A stretch of 64,000 bases of DNA from Macrostomum hystrix (Eukaryota > Platyhelminthes > Macrostomidae): assembly GCA_950097015.1 (NCBI GenBank), contig CATNEN010000001.1, positions 18,976,501 through 19,040,500 on the forward strand, in the 5' to 3' direction. How positions within the stretch are numbered: position 1 is the first letter of the stretch; each line of letters begins with the position of its first letter. Made by a program: the position numbers and the translations under genes. The notes beneath the pieces were generated by a model that saw only the letters and a list, made by a program, of their open reading frames with translations, was not told the DNA's origin and searched no databases. This document shows positions 42,441 to 54,500 of the stretch, piece after piece.

Positions 42441-42714
42441 TTATTTCATATAGCTAAGATATGACTAGATACAACTAGTTATTGGCCATTGCTAGATCAG
42501 GATCTGATCAGGATCTGGAACCGTCTTTGCAACCTTCCTAATCTTGTAGTAGGGTTGGGAGCGGAGCAGGAGCATGGATACTGGAAATAATCTTACTGCA
42601 GGGTGTGCATTGAGATTGAACACGAAGTTGAATCTGATTGAACACGAGGCTGAAAGAGGCTAAATTTACAAAAGAAAAGATGAGAATGAAAGTCAGCAGA
42701 AGAGGCAGTAGGAG

Positions 42715-43485
42715 GATAGAGAGGGTAGAGGAGGGTAGAGGATGGTGGAGGATGGTAGAGGATGGTGGAGGATGGTAGAGGATGGTAGAGGAAGGTGGAG
42801 GAAGGTGGAGGATGGTAGAGGATGGTGGAGGATGGTAAAGGATGGTGGAGGAGGGAAGAGGATGGTGGCGGAAGGTAGAGGATGGTGGAGGATGGTGGAG
42901 GATGGTGGAGGAGGGTGAGGATGGTAGAGGATGGTGGAGGATGGTGGAGGAGGGAAGAGGATGGTGGCGGAAGGTAGAGGATGGTGGAGGATGGTGGAGG
43001 AGGGTGAGGATGGTAGAGGATGGTGGAGGATGGTGGAGGAGGGTGAGGATGGTGGAGGAGGGTAGAGGATGGTGGAGGAGGGTGAGGATGGTGGAGGAGG
43101 GAAGAGGATGGTAGAGGAAGGTGGAGGATGGTAGAGGATGGTAGAGGAAGGTGGAGGAAGGTGGAGGATGGTAGAGGATGGTGGAGGATGGTAGAGGATG
43201 GTGGAGGATGGTAGAGGAAGGTGAAGGAAGGTGGAGGAAGGTGGAGGATGGTAGAGGATGGTAGAGGAAGGTGGAGGAAGGTGGAGGATGGTAGAGGATG
43301 GTGGAGGATGGTAGAGGATGGTGGAGGATGGTAGAGGATGGCGGAGGAGGGTGAGGATGGTAAGGGAGGGTAGAGGATGGTAAGGGAGGGTAGAGGAGGG
43401 TGGAGGAGGGTAGAGGATGGTGGAGGATGGTAGAGGATGGTGGAGAAGGGAAGAGGATAGTGGAGGAGGGTAGAGGAGGGTTATT
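42715..43485. repeat. GGTGGAGGATGGTAGAGGAT purine-rich minisatellite
   Basis: Short 9-12-bp units (GGTGGAGGAT, GGTAGAGGAT, GGTGGAGGAGG) in shuffled order over 770 bases. Ser/Pro/Leu-rich open frames on the minus strand are repeat-derived. Confidence 0.92.
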
Positions 43486-44086
43486 GAACACAACCATCAT
43501 GTTTTATATTTTTATTAAAGCACGTATTTATATATACAGCAGCACGTTCAACGTTGGCCCCATATTATAGCATTGCATTGGCTTTGAAAGCTAAAGCTGC
43601 GCGCAGAGTACCGCTTTGAAGGCTCGGATTGTAACGCAGAATTGGCTTTACAAAGTGTAACACGGGGGTGTCCTTGGTAATTCTCAATAGTATATTCAGC
43701 CTTAATTACAAAGCAATATAAACTTTAGGCATTTTGATTGTAAATCAATGGCGATCAATTTTTTTTTATTTTGAAGTTTACAGCAGGCGAGAACTCATTT
43801 TATATTGTATCGCAGTCACACAGTTGGTTAGTTTAGTCCTCTGCTACTTAGTTATAATATTAGTACACATAATCAAACAATTTACTTTCCTTGAAAAATT
43901 CAAAACGTCACACGCAGATGCATTCAATTTAGTGTATGCCATACATGTAGCTTGTACATGCACACGTGGTCTACAAATAATTAAGCGGCAATAAGGCGGC
44001 ACCTCGTGGCATGCCGCTAGTGGGCCGCGAGTGGATCACGTGACACGCCGCCAGTCGGCCGGATAACGGTTTTTTTCCCAGTGGGT
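43486..44086. other. No feature seen
   Basis: Unique sequence between the purine-rich array and the left edge of duplication copy 2. Confidence 0.4.
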
Positions 44087-44319
44087 CTCTCATCTCTCCC
44101 CGTCTTATTACTCCAGTCCCATAATCAGATAACTTAAGGCCAGTCCAGCACATTATCACCAGACAATTTTAAGCAGTTGCTTGAGAAGCGAACCTAGAAT
44201 GAAATCGTGAAGCTTTTAATCCCCTGAGAGTGCAAATATGCGAATCAAATAAAAGTTCAAAGTTAAACTACAGTGGTAAAGACGAAAGGCACATCGCAAG
44301 TTCGCAGACATCGCAGAGT

Positions 44320-44928
44320 TCAGGCTGGACTGGCCACAGCAGCAGACTGGACGGTGTCAAAGTTGCCATCAAGCTGTCGCTGCTGACCCGCGCCAGACAC
44401 GCTGCAGTAGAGTTTGAAGCCGAGCACAACCTGCAAATCGAGTAGAGACCAGTCGCATTTGAAAACCTGTTACGAGCAGCAAGCAGGCAGTCCTGAAAGT
44501 CTGGGTGCCCCTACCTGCACGATGGCCGTCAAGATCTCCAGCCCGAAGACGATATGAGACATCATGTCATAGGGAATTATGAAGCCGAAGAACCGCAAGC
44601 CAGTGCTGAAATTGACGCCTATAGCGGCGGCAGCCAGGAAGGCAGACAGGACACTCAGGAGCATACTGCCGAAGATGAAGAAAAACATTTTGGCGTCGAC
44701 GCGAGTCACTGCAATCGCCAGGCTTCCTGCGGCAAAGAAGAACGGCCCGGTCCATAGGCCGGAGTAGGTCTCCGTTTCGGGATCGATGCGGACTAGGACT
44801 AGACCGATGTTAACGATGGTCAGGAATAATCCCAGAGCTATCTGAACACAGCCAGCCATCTTGAAAGGTTTCAGCATTCCTAGCACAGTCTTCTGGACAT
44901 CACTGATGAGCAACTGTCTCTGGAACAT
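44320..44928 (-). CDS. MS4A/CD20-like four-span membrane protein, copy 2
   Basis: Exons 44928-44515 (138 codons) and 44430-44320 (36 codons plus stop), phase-0 GT-AG junction, 174 residues. Same four hydrophobic segments, including YSGLWTGPFFFAAGSLAI and the ending VVLGFKLYCSVSGAG. Compared with copy 1 the first extracellular loop differs completely (RIDPETET versus KEFSISTSVS), with other changes along TM1 and TM4 and a 12-base insertion (QQRQL) in the tail. Both copies are intact. Function unknown beyond the family's tetraspan membrane role. Confidence 0.78.
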
Positions 44929-45269
44929 TGCTGGGACTCGAAATTAGAGACAAGATCAAGAAGGAATGCTGAAAAGCGAAATCTGCAGGTGACTCGGCTG
45001 TACCTGGCTTTCACTAGCAGGGCAAAACTTTTGAGCTTTTTTATTTTCTTATCACAGTCAGATAAACAGTCAGAGCTAATTTGTGTCGATAAGCGTTTGA
45101 TTTGCTAAGTTTAGGACGGAGAGGCCTGAATTACATTTTTTTAGTCTTGAGCTATATTAATTCAAGCCCTTTACCTGGGGCCTACCTAGCTCGTAGACCC
45201 GTTTGCTTATGACAAAAAGTTTGCTAGACCCATTTTTATCGAGAGGAATACATTAGGAGAAAGTGGAAT

Positions 45270-45650
45270 ATGAGAGAGATAAGACAGGGGAGAGATGAGA
45301 CAGGGGAGAGATGAGACAGGGGAGAGATGAGACAGGGAGAGATGAGACAGGGGAGAGATGAGACAGGGGAGAGATGAGACAGGGGAGAGATGAGACAGGG
45401 GAGAGATGAGACAGGGGAGAGATGAGACAGGGGAGAGATGAGACAGGGAGAGATGAGACAGGGGAGAGATGAGACAGGGGAGAGATGAGACAGGGGAGAG
45501 ATGAGACAGGGGAGAGATGAGACAGGGGAGAGATGAGACACGGGAGAGATGAGACAGGGGAGAGATGAGACAGGGGAGAGATGAGACACGGTAGAGATGA
45601 GACACGGTAGAGATGAGACAGGGGAGAGATGAGACAGGGGAGAGATAAAC
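45270..45650. repeat. 16-bp minisatellite, copy 2
   Basis: About 23 copies of AGACAGGGGAGAGATG, about a third shorter than the 24400-24975 array in copy 1. Confidence 0.93.
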
Positions 45651-46367
45651 CTAAATAAACAGCCAGAGCTCATTCGAAATGAATTTACACTGCAGTTCGT
45701 GTCGATAAGCGCTTCAGTTGCTAAGTTAGGACAGAGTAGGTCAGAGAGGCCTGAAGAGTGTTTTAAAAAGGCTCGAGCTATATGAATTTCAGCCGCATAG
45801 GAAAACTGCAGGGGAATTGGAAGATCTTTTATGATGGGAAGATTTTGGGAAAAGAGGGGCAATATGTTAGGATAGTAGGGACGATTTAGGAACCAGAATC
45901 TTTGAGTCAAGCAAGCGCAGCATAGGCTGAATGTTGCCATGAACTCTTGAAACTAGATCCCAGCATCCAGTCTCCAGTTTCTACTAAGGTAGATTCAGAG
46001 TTCCGTGAGTAAACAGACGTAAGCTGCAAATGAGGTGGGGGAGACACGACTAGACTATAAAGTCTGGTAGGCAGGTAAGTGGAGTCTTTTAATGCTGCAT
46101 CTAAACTAGTAAAACAATGTCGCCAATCCTGCCTGGCGATAGGTGTGAGATAATCAGCCTGCTGGGGGGCTTTAAAAATAGCGAGAGAAAAGAAGCACCT
46201 GTGCACATTGCACCCCACCTCCAACATCTCTGTCCTGTGTGTACACTTTTTGGTAAGCCTGAAAAACTCAACCGTACAGTTCCTTTAAGAAAAGGCTCAG
46301 CTACAGCTGCGAAAAAAACTAGCTAAGCAACAGACGTTTCTCGCCCTCGGATAGACATTGTGGCCAG

Positions 46368-47694
46368 ATGGAGTGGCGCTGGACCTACAAGCCACCGCCA
46401 GCCGACTCCGTTCTGTGGCGCAACGCCTGTGCAATTAGCGACCTACCTGGCCTGGACTGGCTTGTAGCCGATGCAGCTGGCAACCGCCTGTTGTACTTTT
46501 CCAGCTCTGGGCTGCCACAACGGGACTACCAGGTGCGACTCGGCGACAACTTTTCACCTGCCGGCGTTGTCCAGGTGAGACTAAAGGAATCAGTGAAGAA
46601 TGGGAGGAATCTCTGAAGGATGTGAGGAATCTCTGAAGGATGTGAGGAATCTCTGAAGGATCTGAGGAATTACTGAAGGATGGGTGGAATCACTGAAGGA
46701 TGGGAGGAATCACTGAAGGGTGGGAGGAATCACTGAAGGATGGGTGGAGTCACTGAAGGATCTGAGGAATTACTGAAGGATGGGTGGAATCACTCAAGGG
46801 TGGGAGGAATCACTGAAGGGTGGGAGGAATCACTGAAGGGTGGGAGGAATCACTGAAGGGTGGGAGGAATCACTGAAGGATGGGTGGAGTCACTGAAGGA
46901 TCTGAGGAATTACTGAAGGGTGGGAGGAATCACTGAAGGAGGAAAGGCATTGCTGAAGACTGGGAAGGATTAGAGACGTTTTTGCCTCATTCTGCCTCTA
47001 TGGGCATTCTGTTCTGAACCTGTAATTTCAGGTGACAAATCATGCTCTGTGGGTTACAGACTGGCGCTCCGGCCGCGTCGAGTGTCTCAGTGTCTTTGGC
47101 CATCATCTGGGCCAGGCGCCGCCCCTCCCGGATGGCGCCTGTCGCTCGCCAACAGACATCTGTGCCACCCGCGAAGGTCACCTACTGCTTGCTGACATGA
47201 CCTCTAGCCGAATTTATCGCTTAGACGCCGAGGGCCGCTACCTCGCTACAATTGAGCTTGGCTTAGGCAGTCGGCCCATGCGGCCTGCCTACCTAGATAG
47301 TTGCCATGACAACGGCTTGATTGCAGTGTCCGACATTGAGAACGGCCGGGCCGCCGTGCTCAGCCCTCGCGGCGAGCTGCTGGCCTTCCTGAGGGCTGCG
47401 AGCCCATTGAACGAGCCTCAGCAGCCGCTGGCTGTGCGTTTCGACTCTGCTGGACGTCACGTGCTGCTATGCGACTCCGGAGCGCACAGGATTGCCCGAC
47501 ACAGCCTAGAGGGCGCCTTCATAGACGCTCCAATCAGCGGCGATCAGCTGAAGCCAGACTCTGTCGAGAACTCGACCTGGCGACCGCGCGGCCTGGCGTG
47601 TAGCCGATCTGCCACCATTGGCGGAGTTTGTGTTGTTTCTGCTGGTGGCAGTCGGGGCCTCGACAGTTTGCACTGCTTCGGCCCGATAGCCTAG
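46368..47694 (+). CDS. NHL-repeat/beta-propeller protein, copy 2
   Basis: Exons 46368-46574 and 47032-47694, 289 residues, reading frame intact. The protein differs from copy 1 at only two positions I can find (N for K in GDNFSP, E for D in CATREGH). Blades such as HALWVTDWRSGRVECLSVFG are unchanged. Both copies keep a complete frame and splice sites, so both may be expressed; near-identity means short reads will not separate them. Confidence 0.75.
46600..46950. repeat. 20-bp minisatellite in NHL intron, copy 2
   Basis: AATCACTGAAGGATGGGAGG-type units, fewer and in a different order of variants than in copy 1. The intron is 457 bases against 537. Confidence 0.9.
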
Positions 47695-48013
47695 GACAGA
47701 TCTCTGAGTTGAAGATGCACCCATGCACCTTCAGTCAAACGAGTGGGCATTTTGCGGGCAGTAGCCTCGGGAAACAAGAGTAATTGAGCACGAGGTTGTC
47801 TGTCAGAAACCATCGAGGTTGATATATTCCGTGAATATCTCATATACCTGATCGTGAAAGTCTTAGACCATTTCATCCCGATAAATGTAAATCTGTCTGT
47901 GAATAATACACTTTGTTGCGACATTCATTTAATGGACTAGTGCTTATTAGCACCAGTACTGTTGTGCGCTCCCGTAAAGTACTTATATATTCCATTTTCA
48001 GTTGTCTTAGCTC

Positions 48014-49640
48014 ACACAACAACAACAACAAAGTACGCTGTCATAATCAAGTTGCAGCGTCAGAAGGCGTGCCTCAGGGCCTGGGCGCGAATGTCCGGGG
48101 CGCGGGCGTCTGCTAGCAGGCAGTCGACGAAGCGCCGGGTGCGCGCCTGCCCTCGCCGGTAGGGTGCCTGCAGCGTGAGCAGCAGCACCTCCTGCATAGG
48201 CTGTGGGCAATACGCTTCGGCGCGGATGAGGTGGCCCGCCAGCTGAAGTCGCCGGCGGCACAACAACTCGTTTGGACGAGCAAGGCCGGCGCGGCGATAG
48301 ACTGCCGCATTGGTGGTGTGGTCATAGCCGAGTTTAAAGGCAGCGCGCAGCAAACCAGCGTGCGCCGCGTCGATTTGACGTTCCCGCGTCTCTGTCAGAG
48401 TCCAGGTCTCGGCGTTGTAAAGCAGGACGGTTACAAAGACCGCCTGGAACAACGCCGCCCGCTGGCGGTCAGGTAGGGCTTCGGACTGCAGGATAGCCCT
48501 CACTGAGGTGAGCGGAAGGCTGCCCAGGCAAGCTCGCGGCGACGCCACAGATCTTCGCGGACGTCAGGCACCAGATCGCCGAGATAAACTAACTGCTGAC
48601 AGCGCGGAAGCACCGTTACCTGCCCGTCAGCGCCTTGGCAGAGGATCGGCTTTTATGTCGTCCGGTACGCAGAGCACGACGGGCTTTTGCGTGTTGACCA
48701 CCAAGCCGACACTCGCCGCAATCCTAACTAGCCTGTCCAGCTGGCGTTGGGCGCCCTCGACGGTCGAGGACTGCAGGGAGAGATCGTCGGCGTAGCCAAG
48801 AACGCTAAAGCCGCCTCTCCGGTTGGCGTCGTCCAACGCGTCGCCGCAGCAGAAAGCCGTCGTCGTCAGTCGGCAGAGCAGTCCGTAGCACCCATTCTAG
48901 CACCAGGATGAACAAAAACGGCGCCAGCGTGTCCCCCTGAAGCACTCCGGAGGACGTGTCAAAGGAGTCCGATAGGCCGTCCGGCGTCATCACAGCAGCT
49001 TTCGTCTGATGGTACATCGCAATCATGGCGGAAACCAGCTGCTCTGGCACGTTGTACGCTCGGAGCACCAGGTAGAGCGCGGCCCTCATGACCGAATCGA
49101 AGGCCTTCCTGAAATCTACGAAGATCAGGATTAGGATCGACTGGCGGTTGCGTGCTTCTTCGATAACTCTGCGAAGAGCCAGGATCTGAGCCACTTTGCC
49201 ACGATGGGGCCGGAACCCGTTCTGCTCGGTCCGCAGGTAGGGATCCAGCACGGGCTGCAACCGCGATAACAGCACCCGGTGAACAGCTTCGCAGCGCAGG
49301 ACTGTAAGCAGATGCCTCTGTGCTCCTCCAGCCTTGTGGTGCCCGGCTTCTTTGGGATAGCGACGATGTGCGCCATGGTCCATTCTTTGGGGGCCTCCTC
49401 ACCGAAAAGCACACGGTTCATCACTCTAGCGACCTCGTTGGCCACACAGTAGAGACGCAGTGCTTCGATGGGCACCTCGTCAGGACCAGAGCCTTGCCGC
49501 CCGGTGACTTTTGGGCCAGCTTCACGACACTTCGCTGTCTTTGCTTGGTCCTGCCGCAGTTGTCCACCGCAGCAGTTAAGCGCAGCTCTCCGACTTCACC
49601 ACTAGGAGGTTGCGGCATATACTTGCACCGAGGTGCAAAT
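48014..49640 (-). mobile_element. Decayed non-LTR retrotransposon (RTE/CR1-type reverse transcriptase), antisense
   Basis: Minus-strand pieces in order: PKEWTMAHIVAIPKKPGTT and EEHRGICLQS (RT start), LRTEQNGFRPHRGKVAQI, FVDFRKAFDSV (first catalytic Asp), SGVLQGDTLAPFLFILVLEW, LGYADDLSLQ (YADD catalytic motif) and VLLYNAETWTLTETRERQID (thumb). They fall in at least three frames, so the gene is broken by several shifts. The element ends in (TTG)n on its own strand (48014). The endonuclease region is absent; it is 5'-truncated near 49640. Confidence 0.85.
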
Positions 49641-49735
49641 ATAATAAGTCTGCAAATATAATAAGTCTGCAAATGTAAAAAGACTGCAAATATAATAAGT
49701 CTGCAAATATAATAAGTCTGCAAATATAAAAAGTA
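49637..49735. repeat. 17-bp tandem repeat
   Basis: About six copies of AATATAATAAGTCTGCA at the truncated 5' edge of the retrotransposon. Confidence 0.85.
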
Positions 49736-49744
49736 TAACACATA

Positions 49745-50002
49745 GCTCACACATCACACTGATACTGTACGCAGGCACACGCTCACACAGGTGTGCACAT
49801 CTGCCCTGACTTTCTCATCGTCAGGCAGTGTACACTCTCACTGTGCCTTGGGGATTGGCCCTCAAGGGCGTAAATTGCACGACAAGCCCCCAAGCGTTCT
49901 CTCCGCGGCTGCTCGCTAATTTAATGTGGCCTCGCCGCGGAATCGAGCTCAGGGACATTGGCGAGACGCTAATGATTTAACCGCTCTGCCACGCACCCCC
50001 TT
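49745..50002 (-). mobile_element. tRNA-derived SINE upstream of calmodulin-like gene
   Basis: Minus strand: GCGTGGCAGAGCGGTTAAAT (box A) and GAGCTCGATTCCGCGGCGAG (box B), then a body with CTGACGATGAGAAAGTCAGG and GTGTGAGCGTGTGCCTGCGT, as in the copy at 10310-10672. The 3' part is missing. Confidence 0.75.
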
Positions 50003-50430
50003 TCAGTTGTCTTTCAAATGCCTCCGTTCGGAACCACAGACAGGTCCAAGTGATGTATGCAAACAGCGGGACCGCAAGCAAGCAAGTGTACACTACCCTC
50101 TCGCCGGCTCACAAAAAACTCGACAAGCACCACCCATCGCTGAAGCTGCACGTAGAGAAGTGGTCAGAGCGCGGTGGCCAATTGACAGCCCCAAAAACTA
50201 CTCGCCCAGTGTGCCAAAGAGCCAGTGCAAAACAGAAGCGTTTAGGCTGGCTATTGTCCATCGGCATCCAGCGTTTTGTCTCTCTCTCTCTTTCTCATCG
50301 CTGTCAGCGTAAAGCTTTTTTTCTTTGCACAACTGGCTCACACAACACACATAAGACTGGTGGACCGGCTACTAACCCGACAGATCGCAGGTAATCTGCT
50401 AGCGAAACAAGCAAGACATCATATAGGAAG

Positions 50431-51076
50431 ATGTCGACCACACCCGGCGGTGGAACGTTTCGCGGCATCGAGGACATGACCGAGGAGCAGGTGAATGACA
50501 TGAAGGAGATTTTCGGCCTGTTCGACAAGGACAACTCGGGCTCCATCACCACCCAGGAGCTGGGCGCGGTCATGCGAGCTCTTGGACAAAATCCCACCGA
50601 AGCCGAGCTGCAGGACATGATCGGAGAAATCGACATTGACGGCAATGGTATCATCGACTTTGAAGAATTCTGCATCCTCATGGGCAAGCGAATCAAGGAC
50701 ACGGACACCGAGGCCGAGCTCAAGGAGGCCTTCCGGGTGAGTCCGCGGATCTTCTACTTCATCACTGACAACCATGGCCTCTCACCAAGCGATTGCTTGA
50801 ATATTTTTGGAGATACAGAAGAAAGAAAATGGGGGTTTTTGAATTGCACCCCCCTGGTCTCGCACCCTAAGAAACCCGCTTCACTATACTCCAACGCAGG
50901 TATTTGACAAAGACGGCAACGGATTCATATCCCCGGCAGAGCTCAAAGCCGTCATGTGCAACCTGGGCGAGAAGCTCACAGACGAGGAGGTGGAGGAGAT
51001 GATTCGCGAGGCCGACCTCAATGGCGACGGCGAGATCGACTTCCAAGAGTTCATGGCCATGATGGCGAAGCAATAG
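50431..51076 (+). CDS. Calmodulin-like EF-hand protein
   Basis: Exons 50431-50736 and 50900-51076, phase-0 GT-AG intron, 160 residues. Four EF-hand loops with intact acidic ligands: [36 protein letters not shown] and [12 protein letters not shown]. Linker text such as [14 protein letters not shown] and [18 protein letters not shown] is nearly identical to calmodulin, but the protein has an 11-residue N-terminal extension and many substitutions, so it is a calmodulin paralogue and not calmodulin itself (149 residues). It binds calcium and presumably regulates targets in the cytosol. A troponin C-like identity is less likely because all four loops are calmodulin-like. ATG context GGAAGATGT. The 5' region may hold a non-coding exon ending before GTAATCTGCTAG. 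Confidence 0.9.
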
Positions 51077-51529
51077 GCGTTTGGAACTGAGCACGGCATT
51101 CAGCCTGTTTTGCATTTCCTGAACTCACTCAAATGCAAAACCTGTGTTAGATTCGTACTATTAAATAATTTCTTTCTTATTCTTCCAAACTTTTCGCCTG
51201 CATCCGAAGCCGATCTCCATTCTAAAATCCGCCTCTATCCGAAAGTCTTAGCGTCGACATTAAATTACCCCTGTCACAGGTATTTCTCACTCTAATTAAA
51301 CAAAAACTTTTGCTTACTTTTGAAAAATCAATCTGTTCTTGTGGTTCCCAATCTTTCATCGTCTGTGAACTATTTATTATACACAGTAATACCTAATTAC
51401 AGGCTTACTCCTCCTATGGGTTTATTTTACACTGCAAAGATTAATTACAGGATTATATCCACCCTGTGGGGTTAAGTTCAATAAGCGGCTAAGCAAATTG
51501 TTTCTTTCACCCCGTAGCGGCTTGATTCA
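51077..51529. other. 3' flank of calmodulin-like gene
   Basis: AT-rich. ATTAAA variants of the poly(A) signal occur near 51160 and 51294. No other gene seen. Confidence 0.4.
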
Positions 51530-54500
51530 GCCTACTGTCCCACACCCATCTACTGTCCCACACCCATCTACTGTCCCACACCCATCTACTGTCCCACACA
51601 ATCTACTGTCCCACACCCATCTACTGTCCCACATCCATTTACTGTCATCACCCGTATACTGTCCCACACCCATCTACTGTCCCACACCCATCTACTGTCC
51701 CACACAATCTACTGTCCCACACCCATCTACTGTCCCACATCCATTTACTGTCATCACCCGTATACTGTCCCACACCCATCTACTGTCCCACACCCATCTA
51801 CTGTCCCACACAATCTACTGTCCCACACCCATCTACTGTCCCACATCCATTTACTGTCATCACCCGTATACTTTCCCACACCCAACTACTTTCCCACACC
51901 CATTTACTGTTCCACACCCATCTACTGTCCCACACCCAACTACTGCCCTACACAATCTACTGTCCCAAACCCATCTACTGTCTCACACCCATCTACTGTC
52001 CCACACACATCACTGTCCCACACCGATCTACTGTCCCACACCCATCTACTGTCTCACACTCATCTACTGTCCCACACCCATCTACTGTCCCACACCCATC
52101 TACTGTCCCACACCCATTTACTGCCCCACACAATTTACTGCCCCACACCAATCTACTGGCGCACACAATCTACTGTCCCACACCCATCTACTGTCTATCA
52201 CCCGTATACTGTCCCACACCCATCTACTGTCTCACACCCATTTACTGTCCCACACCCATCTACTGTCCCACACCCATCTACTGTCTATCACCCGTATACT
52301 GTCCCACACCCATCTACTGTCTCACACCCATTTACTGTCCCACACCCATCTACTGTCCCACACCCATCTACTGTCCCACACCCATTTACTGCCCCACACA
52401 ATTTACTGCCCCACACCAATCTACTGGCGCACACAATCTACTGTCCCACACCCATCTACTGTCTATCACCCGTATACTGCCCCACACCAATCTACTGGCC
52501 CACACAATCTACTGTCCCACACCCATCTACTGTCCCACACCCATCTACTTTCCCACACCCATCTACTGTCTCACACAATCTACTGCCCCATACCCATCTA
52601 CTGTCCCACACCCATTTACTGCCCCACACAATTTACTGCCCCACACCAATCTACTGGCCCACACAATCTACTGTCCCACACCCATTTACTGTCCCACACC
52701 CATTTACTGTCCCACACCTATCTACTGTCTCACACCCATCTACTGTCTATCACCCGTATACTGTCCCACACCCATCTACTTTCCCACTCCCATCTACTGT
52801 CCCACACCCATTTACTGTCCCACACCTATCTACTGTTCCACACCCATCTACTGTCCCACACCCATTTACTGCCCCACACAATTTACTGCCCCACACCAAT
52901 CTACTGGCCCACACAATCTACTGTCCCACACAATCTACTTTTCCACACCCATCTACTGTCTATCACCCGTATACTGTCCCACACCCATCTACTTTCCCAC
53001 ACCCATCTACTGTCCCACACCCATTTACTGTCCCACACCTATCTACTGTCCCACACCCATCTACTGTCTATCACCCGTATACTGTCCCACACCCATCTAC
53101 TGTCCCACACCCATTTACTGTCCCACACCCATTTACTGCCCCACACCAATCTACTGGCCTACACAATCTACTGTCCCACACCCATTTACTGTCCCACACC
53201 GATCTACTGTCCCACACCCATCTAATGTCTCATACTCATCTACAGTCCCACACCCATCTACTGTCCCACATCCATTTACTGCCCCACACAATTTACTGCC
53301 CCACACCAATCTACTGGCCCACACAATCTACTGTCCCACACCCATCTACTGTCATCACCCGTATACTGTCCCACACCCATTTACTGTCCCACACCGATCT
53401 ACTGTCCCACACCCATCTAATGTCTCATACTCATCTACTGTCCCACACCCATCTACTGTCCCACATCCATTTACTGCCCCACACAATTTACTGCCCCACA
53501 CCAATCTACTGGCCCACACAATCTACTGTCCCACACCCATCTACTGTCATCACCCGTATACTGTCCCACACCCATCTACTTTCCCACACCCATTTACTGT
53601 TCCACACCCATCTACTGTCCCACACCCAACTACTGCCCTACACAATCTACTGTCCCAAACCCATCTACTGTCTCACACTCATCTAATGTCCCACACAATT
53701 TACTGTCCCACACCCATCTATAGTCCCACACCCATTTACTGTTCCACACCCATCTACTGTCCCACACCCATTTACTGCCCCACACAATTTACTGCCCCAC
53801 ACCAATCTACTGGCCCACACAATCTACTGTCCCACACCCATTTACTGTCCCACACCCATTTACTGTCCCACACCTATCTACTGTCTCACACCCATCTACT
53901 GTCTATCACCCGTATACTGTCCCACACCCATCTACTTTCCCACACCCATCTACTGTCCCACACCCATTTACTGTCCCACACCTATCTACTGTCCCACACC
54001 CATCTACTGTCTATCACCCGTATACTGTCCCACACCCATCTACTGTCCCACACCCATTTACTGTCCCACACCCATTTACTGCCCCACACCAATCTACTGG
54101 CCCACACAATCTACTGTCCCACACCCATTTACTGTCCCACACCCATTTACTGTCCCACACCTATCTACTGTCTCACACCCATCTACTGTCTATCACCCGT
54201 ATACTGTCCCACACCCATCTACTTTCCCACTCCCATCTACTGTCCCACACCCATCTACTGTCCCACACCCATTTACTGTCCCACACCTATCTACTGTTCC
54301 ACACCCATCTACTGTTCCACACCCATTTACTGCCCCACACCAATCTACTTTTCCACACCCATCTACTGTCTATCACCCGTATACTGTCCCACACCCATCT
54401 ACTTTCCCACTCCCATCTACTGTCCCACACCCATTTACTGTCCCACACCTATCTACTGTTCCACACCCATCTACTGTCCCACACCCATTTACTGCCCCAC

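Larger units (their letters stand above)
44087..48142. repeat. Segmental duplication, copy 2
   Basis: Second copy of the block at 23245-27590, direct orientation. It begins CTCTCATCTCTCCCCGTC, a scrap of the 32-bp array, and has the same gene order. Its retrotransposon end continues into a longer element (48014-49640), so copy 2 or its ancestor is likely the source structure. Confidence 0.9.

Noticed and set aside
42538-43500. 320-residue Ser/Pro/Leu-rich minus-strand frame
   Set aside because: Repeat-derived from the GGTGGAGGAT array; no family signal.
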